From contig BJOX01000220.1 in the NCBI GenBank assembly GCA_009731375.1, positions 580,159 to 640,152 on the forward strand: a stretch of 59,994 nt of DNA, read 5' to 3'. Under the pieces are notes generated by a model, which saw nothing but the letters and a program-made list of their open reading frames with translations, did not search any database and was not told where the DNA came from. Below are positions 20,501 through 32,753 of this stretch, in pieces. The translations under genes were made by a program, and so were the position numbers. How positions within the stretch are numbered: the stretch's first letter is position 1; the number at the start of each line of letters is the position of its first letter. Source of the stretch: Paulinella micropora (taxonomy: Eukaryota; Cercozoa; Imbricatea; Euglyphida).

Positions 20501-23500
20501 CCGCGCCCAGGCCCACGGCGCCCGCGCTGGCGGCCGACGCCACGCCGTAGACGCTGAGCCGGTTGTCGTCGGTGTTTAGGAAGCCGCCGCCGGGGTACGA
20601 AGCGTGCGCGTTCTGGGACTGCAGACGTCCGCTGCTCGCGTCCCAGGTCCACTGCTGCGAGACGGCGGCAACCTCCGAGATGAGGCGCAGCTGCGCCGCA
20701 AAGCGTGTGGTCGACGTGCCCGCGGCCCACGTGTTGGTCCACGCGTTGGACCAGTCGTTGGTCAGCGCCGAGCTGGCGTTCGGAACGTACACAAGCTGGC
20801 CGCCGCTGAACACAAACGGTGGGTCCCGAGCGCAGGCCTCGGGGCTCAGTTGCAGCTGGACGCTAAACCCCGCTTCAAAGAGTCAGCGGCTCGGCGGAGA
20901 ACTTGTCCGACGGCCGGAACACGTGGAAGGGCGTGACGCAGCTGTAGGCGTCCTGGTTGTCGGGCAGCACGCAGGTCAGACCACCCGTACACGCGGTCAC
21001 GCTCTGGCACGCACCGGTATTGTTGAGCCGAAAACGGAACAGCCGGATCCCCGAGTTGGAGGCGGACGCTTGCAGCTCCAGGTAGAGCTTGTCGAAGGAG
21101 ATGTCGGCCGTCGGGGGCGTGTACCTCGGCAAAACCTGCTTGACCAGAACGGTAGCGGAGTTGAAGCTCGACAGGGCGGCCTGCGAAATCACCTGCGGGG
21201 TGCCGGCGCCGAGGCAGACAGACACCACTAGTGTGCCTGCGTTCGTATCAGTCCTCACTCCGCTCACCTCGAGAGCATACGTCAGCCCTTTCTTGAGCAT
21301 CAAGTTCTGCGGGAACGCGCGTACCACCCTGACCCAATTGGCCGCGGTAGGTACCGAAAACGCTACAAATTTGCCGTAAGTGGCGTCTGTACCTACACTT
21401 GAAGTTGCGGTACCAGAGGAACTGTTGCTGATCCAGTAGTCTCCGAAGCTAAATTCGGGCAGAACGTAATCCCGGACGCAGCCGCCGCCCGTATAGGGCG
21501 GGAAGGATTGAGGCCAGCAAGTGCAGGTGTAGCTCCCGTAGGTGTTGGTGCAGTCGCCCCACGGGCACAGCCCGAGAGCGCACTCGTCGATGTCAGGCGA
21601 GCGTGTCGGTGTCACAGAAGTGGTGGGCGTCACGGAGATGGTCGCAGTCACGGACACAGTCGGCGTACGGGAGGGTGTCGCGGACGGTGTCACAGAAATG
21701 GTCGGCGTCACGGAGAGGGTGGGCGTCGGCGTCACGGAAATAGTGGGTGAGCGCGTCACGGAAATACTGGCGTCACGGAAATAGTCGGCGTCACGGTGGC
21801 CGTCGCCGTCGCGGAAATACTGGGCGTCACAGAAATAGTGGGCGTCACGGAAAGGGTGGGTGTGCGTGTTACGGAAATACTGGGCGTCACGGAAATAGTC
21901 GGCGTCACGGAAGCGGTAACCGTCGCCGTCACGGACCGTGTCGCCAAGGTGGTGGGTGTCACCGAGGTGCTGGGCGTCGCCGTCACGGAAATAGTCGGCG
22001 TCACGGAAGCGGTAGGTGTGCTTGTCACGGAAACACTGGACGTCACGGAAATGGTCGGCGTCACGGAGAGGGTTGGCGTCACCGATTGGGTGGGCGTCAC
22101 AGAAGCCGTCGGCGTCACCGACAAGGTTGGGGAACCGGTGCGCATCGCCGAGGCTGTCGCCGAGGCTGTCGCCGAGGCTGTCAGTGAAGGTGACATAGTC
22201 GACGTGGTCGAGGCGCCGGTCGATTGCGAAGGTGTGGGCGTCACCGAGCGGCTGGGCGTCACGGAGGGTATCGCGGAGCCGCTGGGTGTCACTGACGTGG
22301 TGGGCGTCACTGACGTGGTGGGCGTCACGGAGCCGCTGGGCGTCGCCGAGCCGCTGGGCGTCACCGAGCCGCTGGGCGTTCGGGTAGGGGTGACCGAGTC
22401 GCTGGGCGTCCGGGTAGGGGTGACCGATTGCGACGGCGTCTCGGAGGGCAGCCAGGACTGGCACGCCAGCGGTGCTTGCCAGTTGGCGAGGTTCGACGAC
22501 CGCACCAGGCGGAGGCACTCCTGCGGCGTCAGCGCGACGGACCAACCGCTCAGGTTCTGTACCAACAGCGGAGCGTCGGCCAACAGGCTGGCGGTGTCCT
22601 GCACGTGGTCGAGCTTCCATCGCGACAAGTCCGCTCGCAACAAGGCCGCCCCGGAGAACAGGCCCGCGGCAAGCGTGTCGCGCGGCAGCTCCCAAGCGGC
22701 CAGGCCGGGGATGGCGGCCGCGCGCGTGCCCTTGAACAGCCACGACACGTCCGTTGCGCGCGACAGATTCCAGCCGCTCACGTTGGCAAAGGCCAGGCAA
22801 GGCGAATTCGCGAATGTCGCGCGCAGCGTCTCGGCCGAGTCGGTCCGCAGGCCCGACACGTCGAAGCACGCGCCCGCTGACAGGCGGGCGAAGCTGAAGG
22901 CCAGGTTGCGCACACTCGACGTGTCGAGGCCGGCGAGGGGTGGCAGCGACACGAGCGACTCCTCGCCGTAGAAGTGGTAGCCCGTGCTGGGGGCCAGCTG
23001 CAGCCCACCCCACTGCTGGATGCGCCGCAGCTCGACGCAACTCGTCAGCCCCTCGCGCCAGGCCGGCGTCATGGCCCAGTCTACGACGGGCCCGTCCACG
23101 ACCACCGTGACTATGCCAGCCACCGCGAACGTGTGCGTGCAGGGCTCGGCGTCGCTGCAGTTCTGGGCGGGCGTGCCATCGCCCCAGAACACCCAGAACA
23201 CCCAGAAAGGGGAGCTGCCCCCCTGCGCTAGGCGCCGGCGGCGGGCGGCCGTGCCATTGCCGTAGATGGCACTCCCTGCCGGCAGCGTCCAGGCGTCCCC
23301 GCCCGCCGGCACCCAGAGGTCCAGAACCAAGTCTGGGGCACCGGGCATGGCGCTCCGGCTGGCACTTGGGGTGGTACTCGGCGTGGCATAGGGCGTGGCG
23401 CTCCGGCTGGTGCTGGGCGTGGCGCTGGCGGTCACGCTCCGTGTGGCACTTCGCGTGGCGCTCTGGCTGGCACTCGGGGTGCTACTGGACGTGGTACTCG

Positions 23501-23792
23501 GCGTGGCATAGGGCGTGGCGCTCCGGCTGGTGCTGGGCGTGGCGCTGGCGGTCACGCTCCGTGTGGCGCTTCGCGTGGCGCTCTGGCTGGCACTCGGGGT
23601 GCTACTCGACGTGGCGCTGCGCGTGGCATAGGGCGTGGCACTCCGGCTGGTGCTGGAGGTAACGCTCGGCGTGGCACTCTGGCTGGCACTGGAGCTAACA
23701 CTGGGCGTGGACTCGCGCCACTCGTAGACGGCGACGCAGTAAGGCCGGGCGGAGGGCCAGAAGCAGGCGGCTAACAACAGCACTAAGTACAT
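17524..23792 (-). CDS. Large multi-domain surface protein A' (mucin stalks, EGF, discoidin-like modules), broken frame
   Basis: Start 23792 with signal peptide MYLVLLLAACFW. In order: an Ala/Thr/Ser-rich stalk (about 23330-23740), PKD-like and BspA-type LRR region as in protein A, an SVTPT stalk (about 21610-22440), a calcium-binding EGF domain (DIDECALGLCPWGDC, near 21580), a beta-rich domain, a first Cys-rich module (about 19900-20900), two discoidin-like (F5/8-C type) domains (about 18950-19850) and a second Cys-rich module (about 17600-18850). The frame is broken by a 1-base loss near 21769, a shift near 20878, an in-frame TGA near 19839 and a shift near 18945. It ends in a gap at 17514-17523. 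It is either a decaying gene or an error-containing sequence. Confidence 0.7.
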
Positions 23793-23878
23793 GGCGGGCC
23801 GCTAAGCATGCAGCAGACGCAAAGCCAGGCCCTGTCCCCTTCCTTGGTTTGATTTGGCAGAGTTTAAAGATGGGGGGN

Positions 23879-24234
23879 NNNNNNNNNNNNNNNNNNNNNN
23901 NNNNNNNNNNNNNNNNNNNNNNNNNNNNNNNNNNNNNNNNNNNNNNNNNNNNNNNNNNNNNNNNNNNNNNNNNNNNNNNNNNNNNNNNNNNNNNNNNNNN
24001 NNNNNNNNNNNNNNNNNNNNNNNNNNNNNNNNNNNNNNNNNNNNNNNNNNNNNNNNNNNNNNNNNNNNNNNNNNNNNNNNNNNNNNNNNNNNNNNNNNNN
24101 NNNNNNNNNNNNNNNNNNNNNNNNNNNNNNNNNNNNNNNNNNNNNNNNNNNNNNNNNNNNNNNNNNNNNNNNNNNNNNNNNNNNNNNNNNNNNNNNNNNN
24201 NNNNNNNNNNNNNNNNNNNNNNNNNNNNNNNNNN
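23879..24234. other. Assembly gap (356 N)
   Basis: Hides the C-terminus of the membrane protein gene and the start of the spacer before surface protein A'. The truncated copy at 14237 suggests what the missing C-terminal text resembles. Confidence 0.95.
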
Positions 24235-27085
24235 TGCGTGAAGCTCTGCTGCAGGTAGGGCCGCCAGGTCGCGAGTTCGGGGCAGAGAGCCAACTCCTGC
24301 TCCCAGCAGGCGGACTCGTCGGCCGCGCGCCGCATGGCCTCGTGCAGCGCCACGACGAAGCGGGCCAGCATGGGGGGCGGCAGGCAGTCGCGCAGCTGCG
24401 GCAGCAGCTCGCCCCACGTGACCTGGCCCTCGGGCGACGCCGACGCGCACTCGTCGGGGAACAGGGCGCGCAGCCCCTGCTCGCCGTGCAACGAGTACAG
24501 CAGCCACAGGTCCCGCTCGGGCTGGCCCTGCTGCAGGCGCTGGAGCTTGCGGGGCAGGCCGGCACTGCAGGCCACCGCAGTCTCGGCGTAGGGATGGAGC
24601 GGGCAGCGCGGGTCGGCGTGCCAGGCACCCTCCCCCTCGGGGCGGGCGCGCTCCCACACGGCCTCCAGCCACCGGCCGAGCCACTGCGGGGCGCCCAGGG
24701 GGCCGAGCAGGGCCGCCAGGGCCGACGAGCCGTCCAGCGGGCGCCGGCCGCGGCCGTCCGCGGGCGCCGCCCCGGCCGCGGCGGGGGTTTCCTCGCGCAG
24801 CCGCGGGTCCACGACCACGAGCCAGCCGGCCACGAGGAGCGCTAGCAGCACCTTGCCCAACGGGTGATCCTCGTCCTGCCACAGGCCGGCGGGCGCGCCA
24901 CGTGTCCGGCCGGCCGGGGCGCTCCGCAGGGCCCCGCCGTGCAGCAGCTGCCGCAGCAGCAGGCACAACAAGGGCTCCAGGCGCAGGCGCCGGGGCGCCG
25001 TGTCCGCGCCGGGCTGGTACACGACGAGCGCGCGCGGCAGGAAGCCGCCCGCCCCGCGCGGATCGGCGCCGCGGGCCCGGGCCAGCAAGGCCAGGAACAG
25101 CAGCGACGACGTGCAGGCCGAGTGCCGCGCCAGAAAGTCGGTGAGCCCGGACGCGGCCAGCCACGCGCCCACGCCCAGCCGGAGCCCCGTGCGTTCGGCC
25201 AGCGTGGCCAGCAGCTGCTGGCCCCCCGCGGGCAGGTGCTGCTGCACCACGTGGTCCAGCACCGTCGGCTGCCGAGCCACTGCCAGGCGGCGTGGCACGG
25301 CAGCGCCGGGGGGCGGGCCAGCTCCTTGTACAGCGAGGCCCGGAAGGCGCGGGCCGCCGACGCGGCCAGCAGCAGCTGCTCCAGCACGAGCTGCGTGTGC
25401 AGCACTAGCTGGGCGCGCGCGTGCGCGTCGCGGCCGAGGGACACGAGCGAGGCGGGCCCGGCGTCGGGCGGCAGCAGGCGCAGCAGCAGCCGCAGGTGTT
25501 CCTTCGGGGTCGCGTCCCCCGGCCCCAGCCAGCCGTCCAGCCTGGCCTGGAAGACCAGGGTTTGCAACGTCTCGTCGGCGAAGCCGTCGCCCGCGGCCTG
25601 CAGCGCGAACAGGACCCGCAGCACCACGTCGGTGGCTAAGGCGGACGCGCGGCGCAGGGTCGCGCCGCGGTGGCCGGCCAGCTGCGCCCTCAGCCACATG
25701 CCCACGAGGCCCTCGGACTCGGCCGACGGCAGCCGCAGCAGGCTCTGCAGGTCCGAGTACAGCCCGCGCTGCAGGGGCAGCAGGTCGGAGGGCGCCTCGC
25801 GGTCGAGCCAGAACACGAGCAACAACTCGAGCAGGCACACCCGCAGCTCCACGCCCGCGTACAGCGTGTCTAGCGGCAAGAGCAGGCGGGTGTCGTCCCA
25901 CTGCACGTCCAGGCCGGCCCACCAGCCGCGCAGGGCCGGCAGCGCCGGGTCGGGGCCGCGCTTGGCGCCCGGGGGGCCCTGGCGCTGCAGGCGCCACAAC
26001 TTGAGCTCTAGCTCGCGCGCGCTGTCGGGCGCCCGGCCCCCGGGCCCGCCCGCCGCGCAGCAGCCGCCCACCAGCACCCCGGCCGGCAGCGGGCCCGCGA
26101 GCGCGGCGCGCCAGTCGAGCGCGTGCCGCTGCTGCGCCGCGGCCACGGCCCGGGCGGCTTCTTCGCCCGCCAGCAGCACCTCGGTGGCGCCCGCGCCGGG
26201 GGCCCCCCCTTCCGCCGCCCGCTGCAGGAACTCGGCCAGGAGCTTCTCCCAGTCGCTGCCACGCTGCACCTCGGACAGCTGCAGCCGCGTGGCCCCCTCC
26301 GCCTGGATCGTGTCCTCGCAGCGCGCGGCCTCGTGCTTGCCCGGCTGCGACGCCCACAGCGCGGCCGGCACTAGGTGCGCCACCACCCAGGCCAGCGCGG
26401 CCAGGCTCAGCAGCCGGCTGGTCAGGGACACGTAGGCCAGCTCCTCCTGGACCTCGGGGCTGTGCGCCAGGGGGGCGAGCACCAGCAGCAGCGACTGGCC
26501 CAGGTTGCAGACCCAGGACACGCGCACGCGCCACGGGCAGTGTTGCACGCCCGTCACGTACGCCAGCAGCTGGGCCAGCCACACCCACAGGTCGACCGCA
26601 TCTACGACCAGGACCCACGCCGCCGCGCCGGGCAGGCTGGACACCGCGGCCAGCACCGTGCCCAACGCCAGCGCGCCCACGCCCAACACCGACACCGCCG
26701 GGTGCCAACCGAGCAGCCAGGCGGGCAGTGGCTGGCGGTACACGCAACCCAGCTGCAGCAGGTACGACTGCAGCAGGCAGGCGCCCAGGCGCGTGTAGGC
26801 CCAGCCGCCCAGCAGCCAGGCGTACGTGCGCCCGATCTCGCCCGCGGGCCAGGCGCCCCCCCGGCCGGCCCCGCAGGCCAGGTCCACACACAGCCAGCGC
26901 TGGCCCGCCAGCCAGCACGCCTGCGCCAGGCACTGCAGGGCCCACCACCCGGCGCTGAGCTTGTACACCAGGGCCCGCACGTGCCGCGGCGACCGTTGGT
27001 GCGCCGCGTACACGCAGCCGAGGACCAGCGTCGCCACCGACCACACCAGCGCGCTGTGGACTAGGCACTCCTGGAAGGGGGCCAT
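24235..27085 (-). CDS. Multi-pass (about 7 TM) membrane protein, C-terminus in gap
   Basis: The start is taken at 27085 (MAPFQECLVH); the frame is open upstream to 27226. The first 330 residues carry about seven hydrophobic segments, for example SALVWSVATLVLGCVYAA and LTSRLLSLAALAWVVAHLV. A long, Leu/Ala-rich, predicted helical region without obvious enzymatic motifs follows. A 7TM region with a helical cytoplasmic tail recalls 7TM-RGS receptors, but I cannot confirm an RGS domain. A frameshift lies near 25260-25300 where the reading frame moves by one. The 3' end is lost in the gap at 23879-24234. A truncated second copy is at 14237-14651. Confidence 0.6.
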
Positions 27086-27381
27086 GGGCACCGGCACGGG
27101 ATGAGGCTCGCTCGGCTTATGCTGGGCTCCCGACACCATCCTCTGTTTGGGTTTACCCAGCGCGGGCGGACGGGCGCCGGCAGAGCAGGGGCCGTGGCCC
27201 GAGGAGGGAGGGGACAAGGGGGGCACCCCTCTCCCCCCCCGCCGAGGGCGGGAGAGGGAGAAAGGGGGGAGGGGGAGGCGGCCGCCCGCCCCCCTTCTCC
27301 CTCCCCGGCACGCCCTGGCTCGCAGGAGGTAGGACCACCGCCGGTTTGCTTACCCTAAACTGGACTCTTAAGAGCAGGGCT
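27086..27381. promoter_or_regulatory. Divergent intergenic region
   Basis: About 300 bp between the minus-strand membrane protein and the plus-strand gene at 27382. It is dominated by G-rich and C-rich tracts. No motif is clear; it must hold both upstream regions. Confidence 0.35.
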
Positions 27382-28967
27382 ATGGCAGATACGCCCCCCA
27401 AGAGAGCGAACCTAGCAGCACACTCACAGGCTGAAACATGTATCTATTGCCTGGACTGCGCACCCGATAAACGACAGCGGCTTGCACCTTGTTACATCGG
27501 CAAGCAGCTCCAACTGCAGAGGGCATTTGGTAAGCGAACCGTTGTTTACCTCTACCCGCAAACACAGAACCCCCTCCAAGTAGACCTAGCTGCTCTAAGA
27601 CTGATGGGCGAGACGTTAGAGCGCGACGCAGCGTCAGGCTTAGAAGTAGTGGCGGTGGTCGGTCCAAGCCAGGCCGCCGACGGGCCTGGAATTGTTGCGC
27701 GGGCAGCCGGCAGACTCTTCGACTACACCGACACGTATGTGAAGCAGTCTACGGATAGTGTTCTAGCCAAGTACCGCGTGCTTAGCACTATAGTCTACAA
27801 TCTGTGAAAGGGCTGTGCGCACCATAGTGGTACACTGTGGCTGCTGCGATCTGGAGTTCCTGACGACCGCGAGCAACTCGCCGAGGCTAAAGATCTGGCA
27901 CAGGAGCTTGACAACCTGCTCTGGGCTGGGTTGGAGAAGGATCTTTCCTTTGACACTGAACATCTTCCCTCGGGCAGACCTACAGGACAGAGCCTGTTCC
28001 ATATGCAACAAAAACTGTGGTGCTACGGCCGCCACACGTTACACCCCGGATACGTGTCGAGCATGTCCCGGTCGTCTCCTTTGCAACAGACCTGTGAAGT
28101 TGCCATAAGGGCCGGTTGTGAAGAAGACTATCCGCCCCCTGTGTCTGAATCCAAAGGGGACAGGCAACTGTTTGGTTTACTCGCCCTGCTGCCCATCCTG
28201 AACCCACTGCCATGTTTCACAGTAACAGAGGTTAGTGTCGAGATAAAATCGGCATACGGCTGGCAAGGCTTTCTAGACCAGTGCCTCGAGAGATACCCCG
28301 CGTTGGCCACAATAGGGCTCAGAAGCTCCCAAGAATTGATCGCGCAAGAAAGACACTTCGAAGTCGGCCGCTGTTTTCCTCGCAGTGTGCTAGAAGATAC
28401 AAACCTAGAACTGAAAGGGTTGCAGACGGTGACGTGGTCCTGGGCGCCAGGCGTGGTTAAGCCAACACTGACGATCAGGGATAGGATGTTTTTGTCCCAG
28501 ATCACGCTGTGCCCCCCGGCGCAGTGGCAGCCGACACAGTGTGCACTGTCGAAATAACAGATGTTGGCCGATATTGTGACGACAGAAGTGCAGATCAACC
28601 TGGACGGACGATCACCGTCACGTCGGAACCGTCAGGCAGCAAGCTTCCGAAACTGATTATTAGGGTTCTACCACCAGAACGTCTTGATCATATTAACTTT
28701 GATCCTGTGAAGCACAAGGATAGGGTTTTGAAGTTCCAGTCACTCCGTACGCCGTCCATACTCATCGCAAGTGATACGAAAGAATATCCAGACTTCTTCA
28801 AGAAGAGCCAGATTGTTGATATTGTCCTAGACGACGTCGGAAGCGGTATTCCCGGCCAACCAACGCAAACGGAGGCTCACTATGTGCGCTTGAGAAACAA
28901 CAGGTGTGGTCTGGCCCTCACAGAATGCGAAGAGGTTGGTGCTAGTACGGAGGGAAGATTGTTATGA
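27382..28967 (+). CDS. Unrecognised protein, frame interrupted
   Basis: ATG at 27382 (MADTPPKRANL). The frame runs to a TGA at 27805-27807, then continues in the same frame to 28557. Near a run of six C (about 28511-28516) the coding pattern moves to another frame that ends at 28967. Together this would be about 525 residues. The start region has a few Cys (CIYCLDC) but no motif I know. The end is acidic and beta-rich. A poly(A) signal follows at 29033. The two breaks may be errors or decay; removing a 24-base GT-AG segment at 27804-27827 would also bypass the first stop. Function unknown. Confidence 0.45.
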
Positions 28968-29032
28968 AAACGAAGACCGTCTAGCAAAAGAAGGCTAGGA
29001 ATTACCTACCACTGCTTTCTGCCGTTGGCATA

Positions 29033-29038
29033 AATAAA
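29033..29038 (+). terminator. Poly(A) signal AATAAA
   Basis: AATAAA 65 bp after the stop at 28967, at the usual distance for a eukaryotic cleavage signal; it supports a real plus-strand transcript ending here. Confidence 0.45.
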
Positions 29039-29238
29039 GAATTCTAATAGCGCCGTTTTTTTTCCTCTTGTGTTGCTGATTATTTGGAGGGGGGTAGTCC
29101 ACCTGCGAAGAGCATCCTCCGGCCGCTAGTATGTTTCCCGGTACTTAACGCCAGCACAGACTATTCTCCTGACCAGGACATTTGGCACACAGCCGAAGAG
29201 AGGGGGAGAAGGAATTTTCTTTTTTTCTTTTTTAGCCG

Positions 29239-29450
29239 GTGAGAGGGGGGAAAACACTAGGGACTATTACAATCCCCGAGGAAGCACGTGCGGAGGCACG
29301 CAAATTCGAAACCTGGGCTGTGATTACACAACATGGTAGGCCGCTGCAAGTGCAAGTGGCAGTTCCTATGGGCCAGCCCACCGGAAGAAGGAACACGCGT
29401 GTGGAACATGGTGGCACCACGATAGCCCAGTTTATTAGTGGCACCGCACC
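29239..29450 (+). CDS. Possible coding fragment, unknown
   Basis: The plus frame from 29239 reads as plausible protein for about 70 residues (IPEEARAEARKFETWAVITQ) and then overlaps the convergent minus-strand ORF. I recognise no family and the 3' end is doubtful. Confidence 0.25.
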
Positions 29451-29903
29451 TCAGGCTTGGTGTTCCTTACGGAGGGAGAAACCACAGGCGCAACCACCGT
29501 CCGCCGGCAGGAGCTCTTGGCACAGCGGGCCAGCGCACTTTTGCCATGCGCACGTCTGGCAGCCCGACTTTCTGGTTTCTTGCAGCCTTTGCAACGCGGG
29601 CAGAGCTAAGGCGCGGGCCCCGACCAGGACCTTGGCTAGTTGCAGGCTGGCGGCCCGGAGCTCCATCAGCGTCTCTGCACTGTTCATGGCTTCTAGCAGT
29701 CCGGCCAGCGCCTCTTCGGTCAGTGCGCACTCATTGAAGTAGCTAATGCACGCATGGCGCTGTGCGCACCATGCCGGGTTCGAGACCTGCACGTCTCCAC
29801 GCCGCACCAGGGCAAACATGGGCACTCGCTCGTCGCGCTTTCTCTTGGGCACGGTCGTAGTCGGCGCTCCGCCACCCTTGGTCGCTTCATCTCCCTCGGC
29901 CAT
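29451..29903 (-). CDS. Cys-rich hypothetical protein, 150 aa
   Basis: ATG at 29903, stop TGA at 29451-29453. The N-terminus holds a basic KRKRDE stretch that could be a nuclear signal. The C-terminal third has several Cys pairs (CQTCAWQKCAGPLC, CACG), suggesting zinc binding. Upstream lies the 130-base C run and the N gap, so promoter context is missing. The opposite-strand frames here are shadows. Function unknown. Confidence 0.5.
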   Translation of the reverse strand: MAEGDEATKGGGAPTTTVPKRKRDERVPMFALVRRGDVQVSNPAWCAQRHACISYFNECALTEEALAGLLEAMNSAETLMELRAASLQLAKVLVGARALALPALQRLQETRKSGCQTCAWQKCAGPLCQELLPADGGCACGFSLRKEHQA

Positions 29904-29985
29904 GGCACCGCTAGCTGTACCCCTGCAAGCCAGAGAGCACGTTCACTGCGCTTTCGTGGCACTCGCCCGCCCAACCGTCCGCCTC

Positions 29986-30121
<136 letters not shown>

Positions 30122-30251
30122 NNNNNNNNNNNNNNNNNNNNNNNNNNNNNNNNNNNNNNNNNNNNNNNNNNNNNNNNNNNNNNNNNNNNNNNNNNNNNNN
30201 NNNNNNNNNNNNNNNNNNNNNNNNNNNNNNNNNNNNNNNNNNNNNNNNNNN
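30122..30251. other. Assembly gap (130 N)
   Basis: Right edge of the GC-rich block; AT-rich viral coding sequence resumes at 30252 in the middle of a gene. Confidence 0.95.
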
Positions 30252-31053
30252 TTTGTTATACTTGTGTTTATTGTATTACTTCCTTCAATAAAGAATCCAA
30301 CACTCGCTGTTTTAAGAGTTTGAATTCCGATAGCAGCATCATTCCTCATTAGGGCGGTAAATGGTAAAGTAGTGTTTCTTAGACTTACACCTGTGTTGGC
30401 ATTCGCATACTTAATAGTATGGACTAATTGAAATTCACCTGTCGTAGGATTTTCAATAGAAAACCTTATAGCACCAAAGCCTAAATATTGAAATTGAATT
30501 TGGAATACATTTCCTTTACTCCAATCAATAACGGGCATATCTTTTGTTCCATCGCACGGGTCATCCCAGTTTGCTTGTTGAATATAAGTTGTTGCCCCTC
30601 CTTTGGCATGTAGAATACTCATCCAGACATTAGTTTTATAAAAATAAAAACCATTTGAAAAATCACTTTCACCAATTCCTACACACGAATAATAGGATTT
30701 TGTGTCATCAGTTGTCCATATAGCAGTGAAGCGACCAACAGCACCCATACCCGTCCGATATTTTATTCTTCTTTTACTTGTTAGGATAGCGGTTGAAGTA
30801 TTGTTTGCTTGAGTTGCTAATTCTGCCATATTATTATTGAAAGAAACACTCGCATTTGTCTGAGTTAATGACCATATTCGTGTATTAATAGTGTATGGAA
30901 AAATTTCCTGAACAACTGGAGTAAGTTGGCTTGTTAGTGATTCACCGAAAGCGGTTTTCATACTATTGGTTTCAATATTGCCATCATATCCAACTTTGAG
31001 ATTTACAACTTTCCGTCTGGATTTTGTGCGATTAAATTTCGTTGGTGGCTCAT
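30252..31053 (-). CDS. PLV virion surface protein, N-terminal half (split gene)
   Basis: The intact frame starts at 30961 (MKTAFGESLTSQLTPVVQ). About 30 further codons upstream are open and protein-like, reaching an ATG at 31051-31053 that is one base out of frame. The protein runs for 236 residues into the N gap. The TAFGE-x-L-x(3)-LTPVVQ start and RYRTGMGAVGRFTAIWT-like segment are found in structural proteins of giant viruses, PLVs and some phages. The C-terminal half is at 10131-10503 on the same strand. It lies next to the MCP gene, consistent with a virion protein. Confidence 0.72.
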
Positions 31054-31107
31054 TGTTATATATTATTTAAAAAAATAAATTAACTATCAAAATTAATAAT
31101 TACCCAC

Positions 31108-32668
31108 TTAACTAATTGTAATAACATTTGCCTTCACTTGAACCTCTCGTTGAGTGATAGCAAGAGTGTAATGATTGAGACCAACATTTGCAGTAGTAGC
31201 CATCATCTCCCACCGTCTCTCTTGAGAAAGGTCAAGCCCACTAATTTCATTCTGGTCTTTACTCCAAAGCGGGCGAGTGTTGTCAAATGTATCAACCCAG
31301 AACCAGTTGTATTGATAGACATTGCTATTTACCAAAGCGCTGCCTTCAATCTTATTTTCTAGATACATGTAATCTTCAAGGGTTGTATTAGCAGTGCTAA
31401 TATTAAATTCTTGAAGTCTAGACCCGTCAAGGGTAGTATAGAAGGAAGTAATCTTTGAACCATTCCTATTATCGTTATCATACGCGGTATTCTTTGTTTC
31501 TTCATTATTAAATGCTGAATGGTAAATTTTCTTAATTCTCCGTCCGTGTCCTCTATCAAACCTCATAATAATGTTTTGACTTGTAGATGCCTGAATTGTG
31601 TTTTTGTATGAGTATGGGTAGTCAATTGTGAAAGACATACCTTCGGCACTGCTCACTTTTTGTTGAATAGACTGGATAACATCAGGGATTGTTTCAACCG
31701 CTAGAAACAAGTTTAAGTTTGCTACCTGCGAATTAGTGGTGCAAGGAAAATAACCTTGATTTGCTGTGTTAATAGTGGTATCCAGACCTGTATTAGCATC
31801 AACACCACCAACGTGATAAATAGTTCTGTTACTAGCCGCCCAAACAATTCGCATGGTCAGAATTTCAGGAAACATAATAGTCTTATCAAGTGCGAAAATA
31901 GTATTGTAAATCATAGACAAAGGAATCTTCACATAAATAATGGGGTCTGTGTTAGCACCACCAATACCTCCCTCAAGATACTTTGCCTCAGTGTATGAAA
32001 CATTCACAGCAGACAAAGCACCCGCTCCAGTTGTCAGCAAAGTATCATCATGTCTTCGTGCATTAAGTGATGGAGGAGCGATAGCCCCAGCAATAGCATT
32101 ACCAAAACGNNNNNNNNNNAACATCCAATGTTGCCCGAAGGTTAGCATCGTTATTAATACTACCTGCTACAGTCGCAGCACTCGCCTGTTGTCCAGCATA
32201 CACGTTAGCAGTAAAGGCTGTTGTTGCTCGCCCATCAGCATTACACTTTTGAAGCATACACCCAACACCAAGACCTGCTCCATGGTTCTCAAGTGCCAAA
32301 AAGTCCTTCAATGAAGTCTCAGGCTTCCAAATCATTTTCGTAATAGTTCCGACATTATTCAAATCACACAAATAAACACCACTACGGGTTTGAAGTTGAA
32401 TCTGTCTAATCATACTCAAACAATCCATAAAAATACGATTGTGTCTATCTACAACTCCTGAAGCACCAGGGATGTAAGTGAAACTCAGCACCGACTTTGC
32501 CAAGTTAAATGGGCGACTGATAAGGTCAAATGTGCTTTCCTGACCGCCCGCTGAAGTAACAACAACATTTCCTGCTCCTTCGCGAGGAGTAAGTTTGTTA
32601 AGGCGATACGAACCGCTGATATAATCAGTCTTACTGAAGTCTAATTCTCCGCCGTGTTGAGTTGGCAT
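31108..32668 (-). CDS. mcp: Major capsid protein (double jelly-roll type)
   Basis: Start at 32668 (MPTQHGGELDFSKTDYISGS). A 10-N gap at 32110-32119 splits the frame artificially; the C-terminal part runs to the TAA at 31108-31110. Total length of about 520 residues, in the usual PLV MCP range. Sequence features shared with PLV capsids include the N-terminal LISRPFNLAKSVLSFTYIPG, the mid-region YFPCTTNSQVANLNLFLAVE and the C-terminal LSQERRWEMMATTANVG. The penton-like protein gene lies directly upstream on the same strand, the standard Polinton pairing. Assignment rests on order, size and pattern, not on a structural comparison. Confidence 0.82.
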
Positions 32669-32753
32669 TTTTGTTTTTTAAGCAGTTGTGAAATTAACTA
32701 ATTTACCAGAATATATTTATAGAAAAAAAAATTCTAAAATTAAATTAATTACC

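Noticed and set aside
24864-26435. 523-codon plus-strand ORF
   Set aside because: Antisense shadow of the GC-rich membrane protein gene; Arg/Ala/Gln-rich composition without domain pattern.
27804-27827. 24-base mini-intron removing the TGA at 27805
   Set aside because: GT and AG are present and the frame is kept, but no other intron this short is supported here; recorded only as an alternative.
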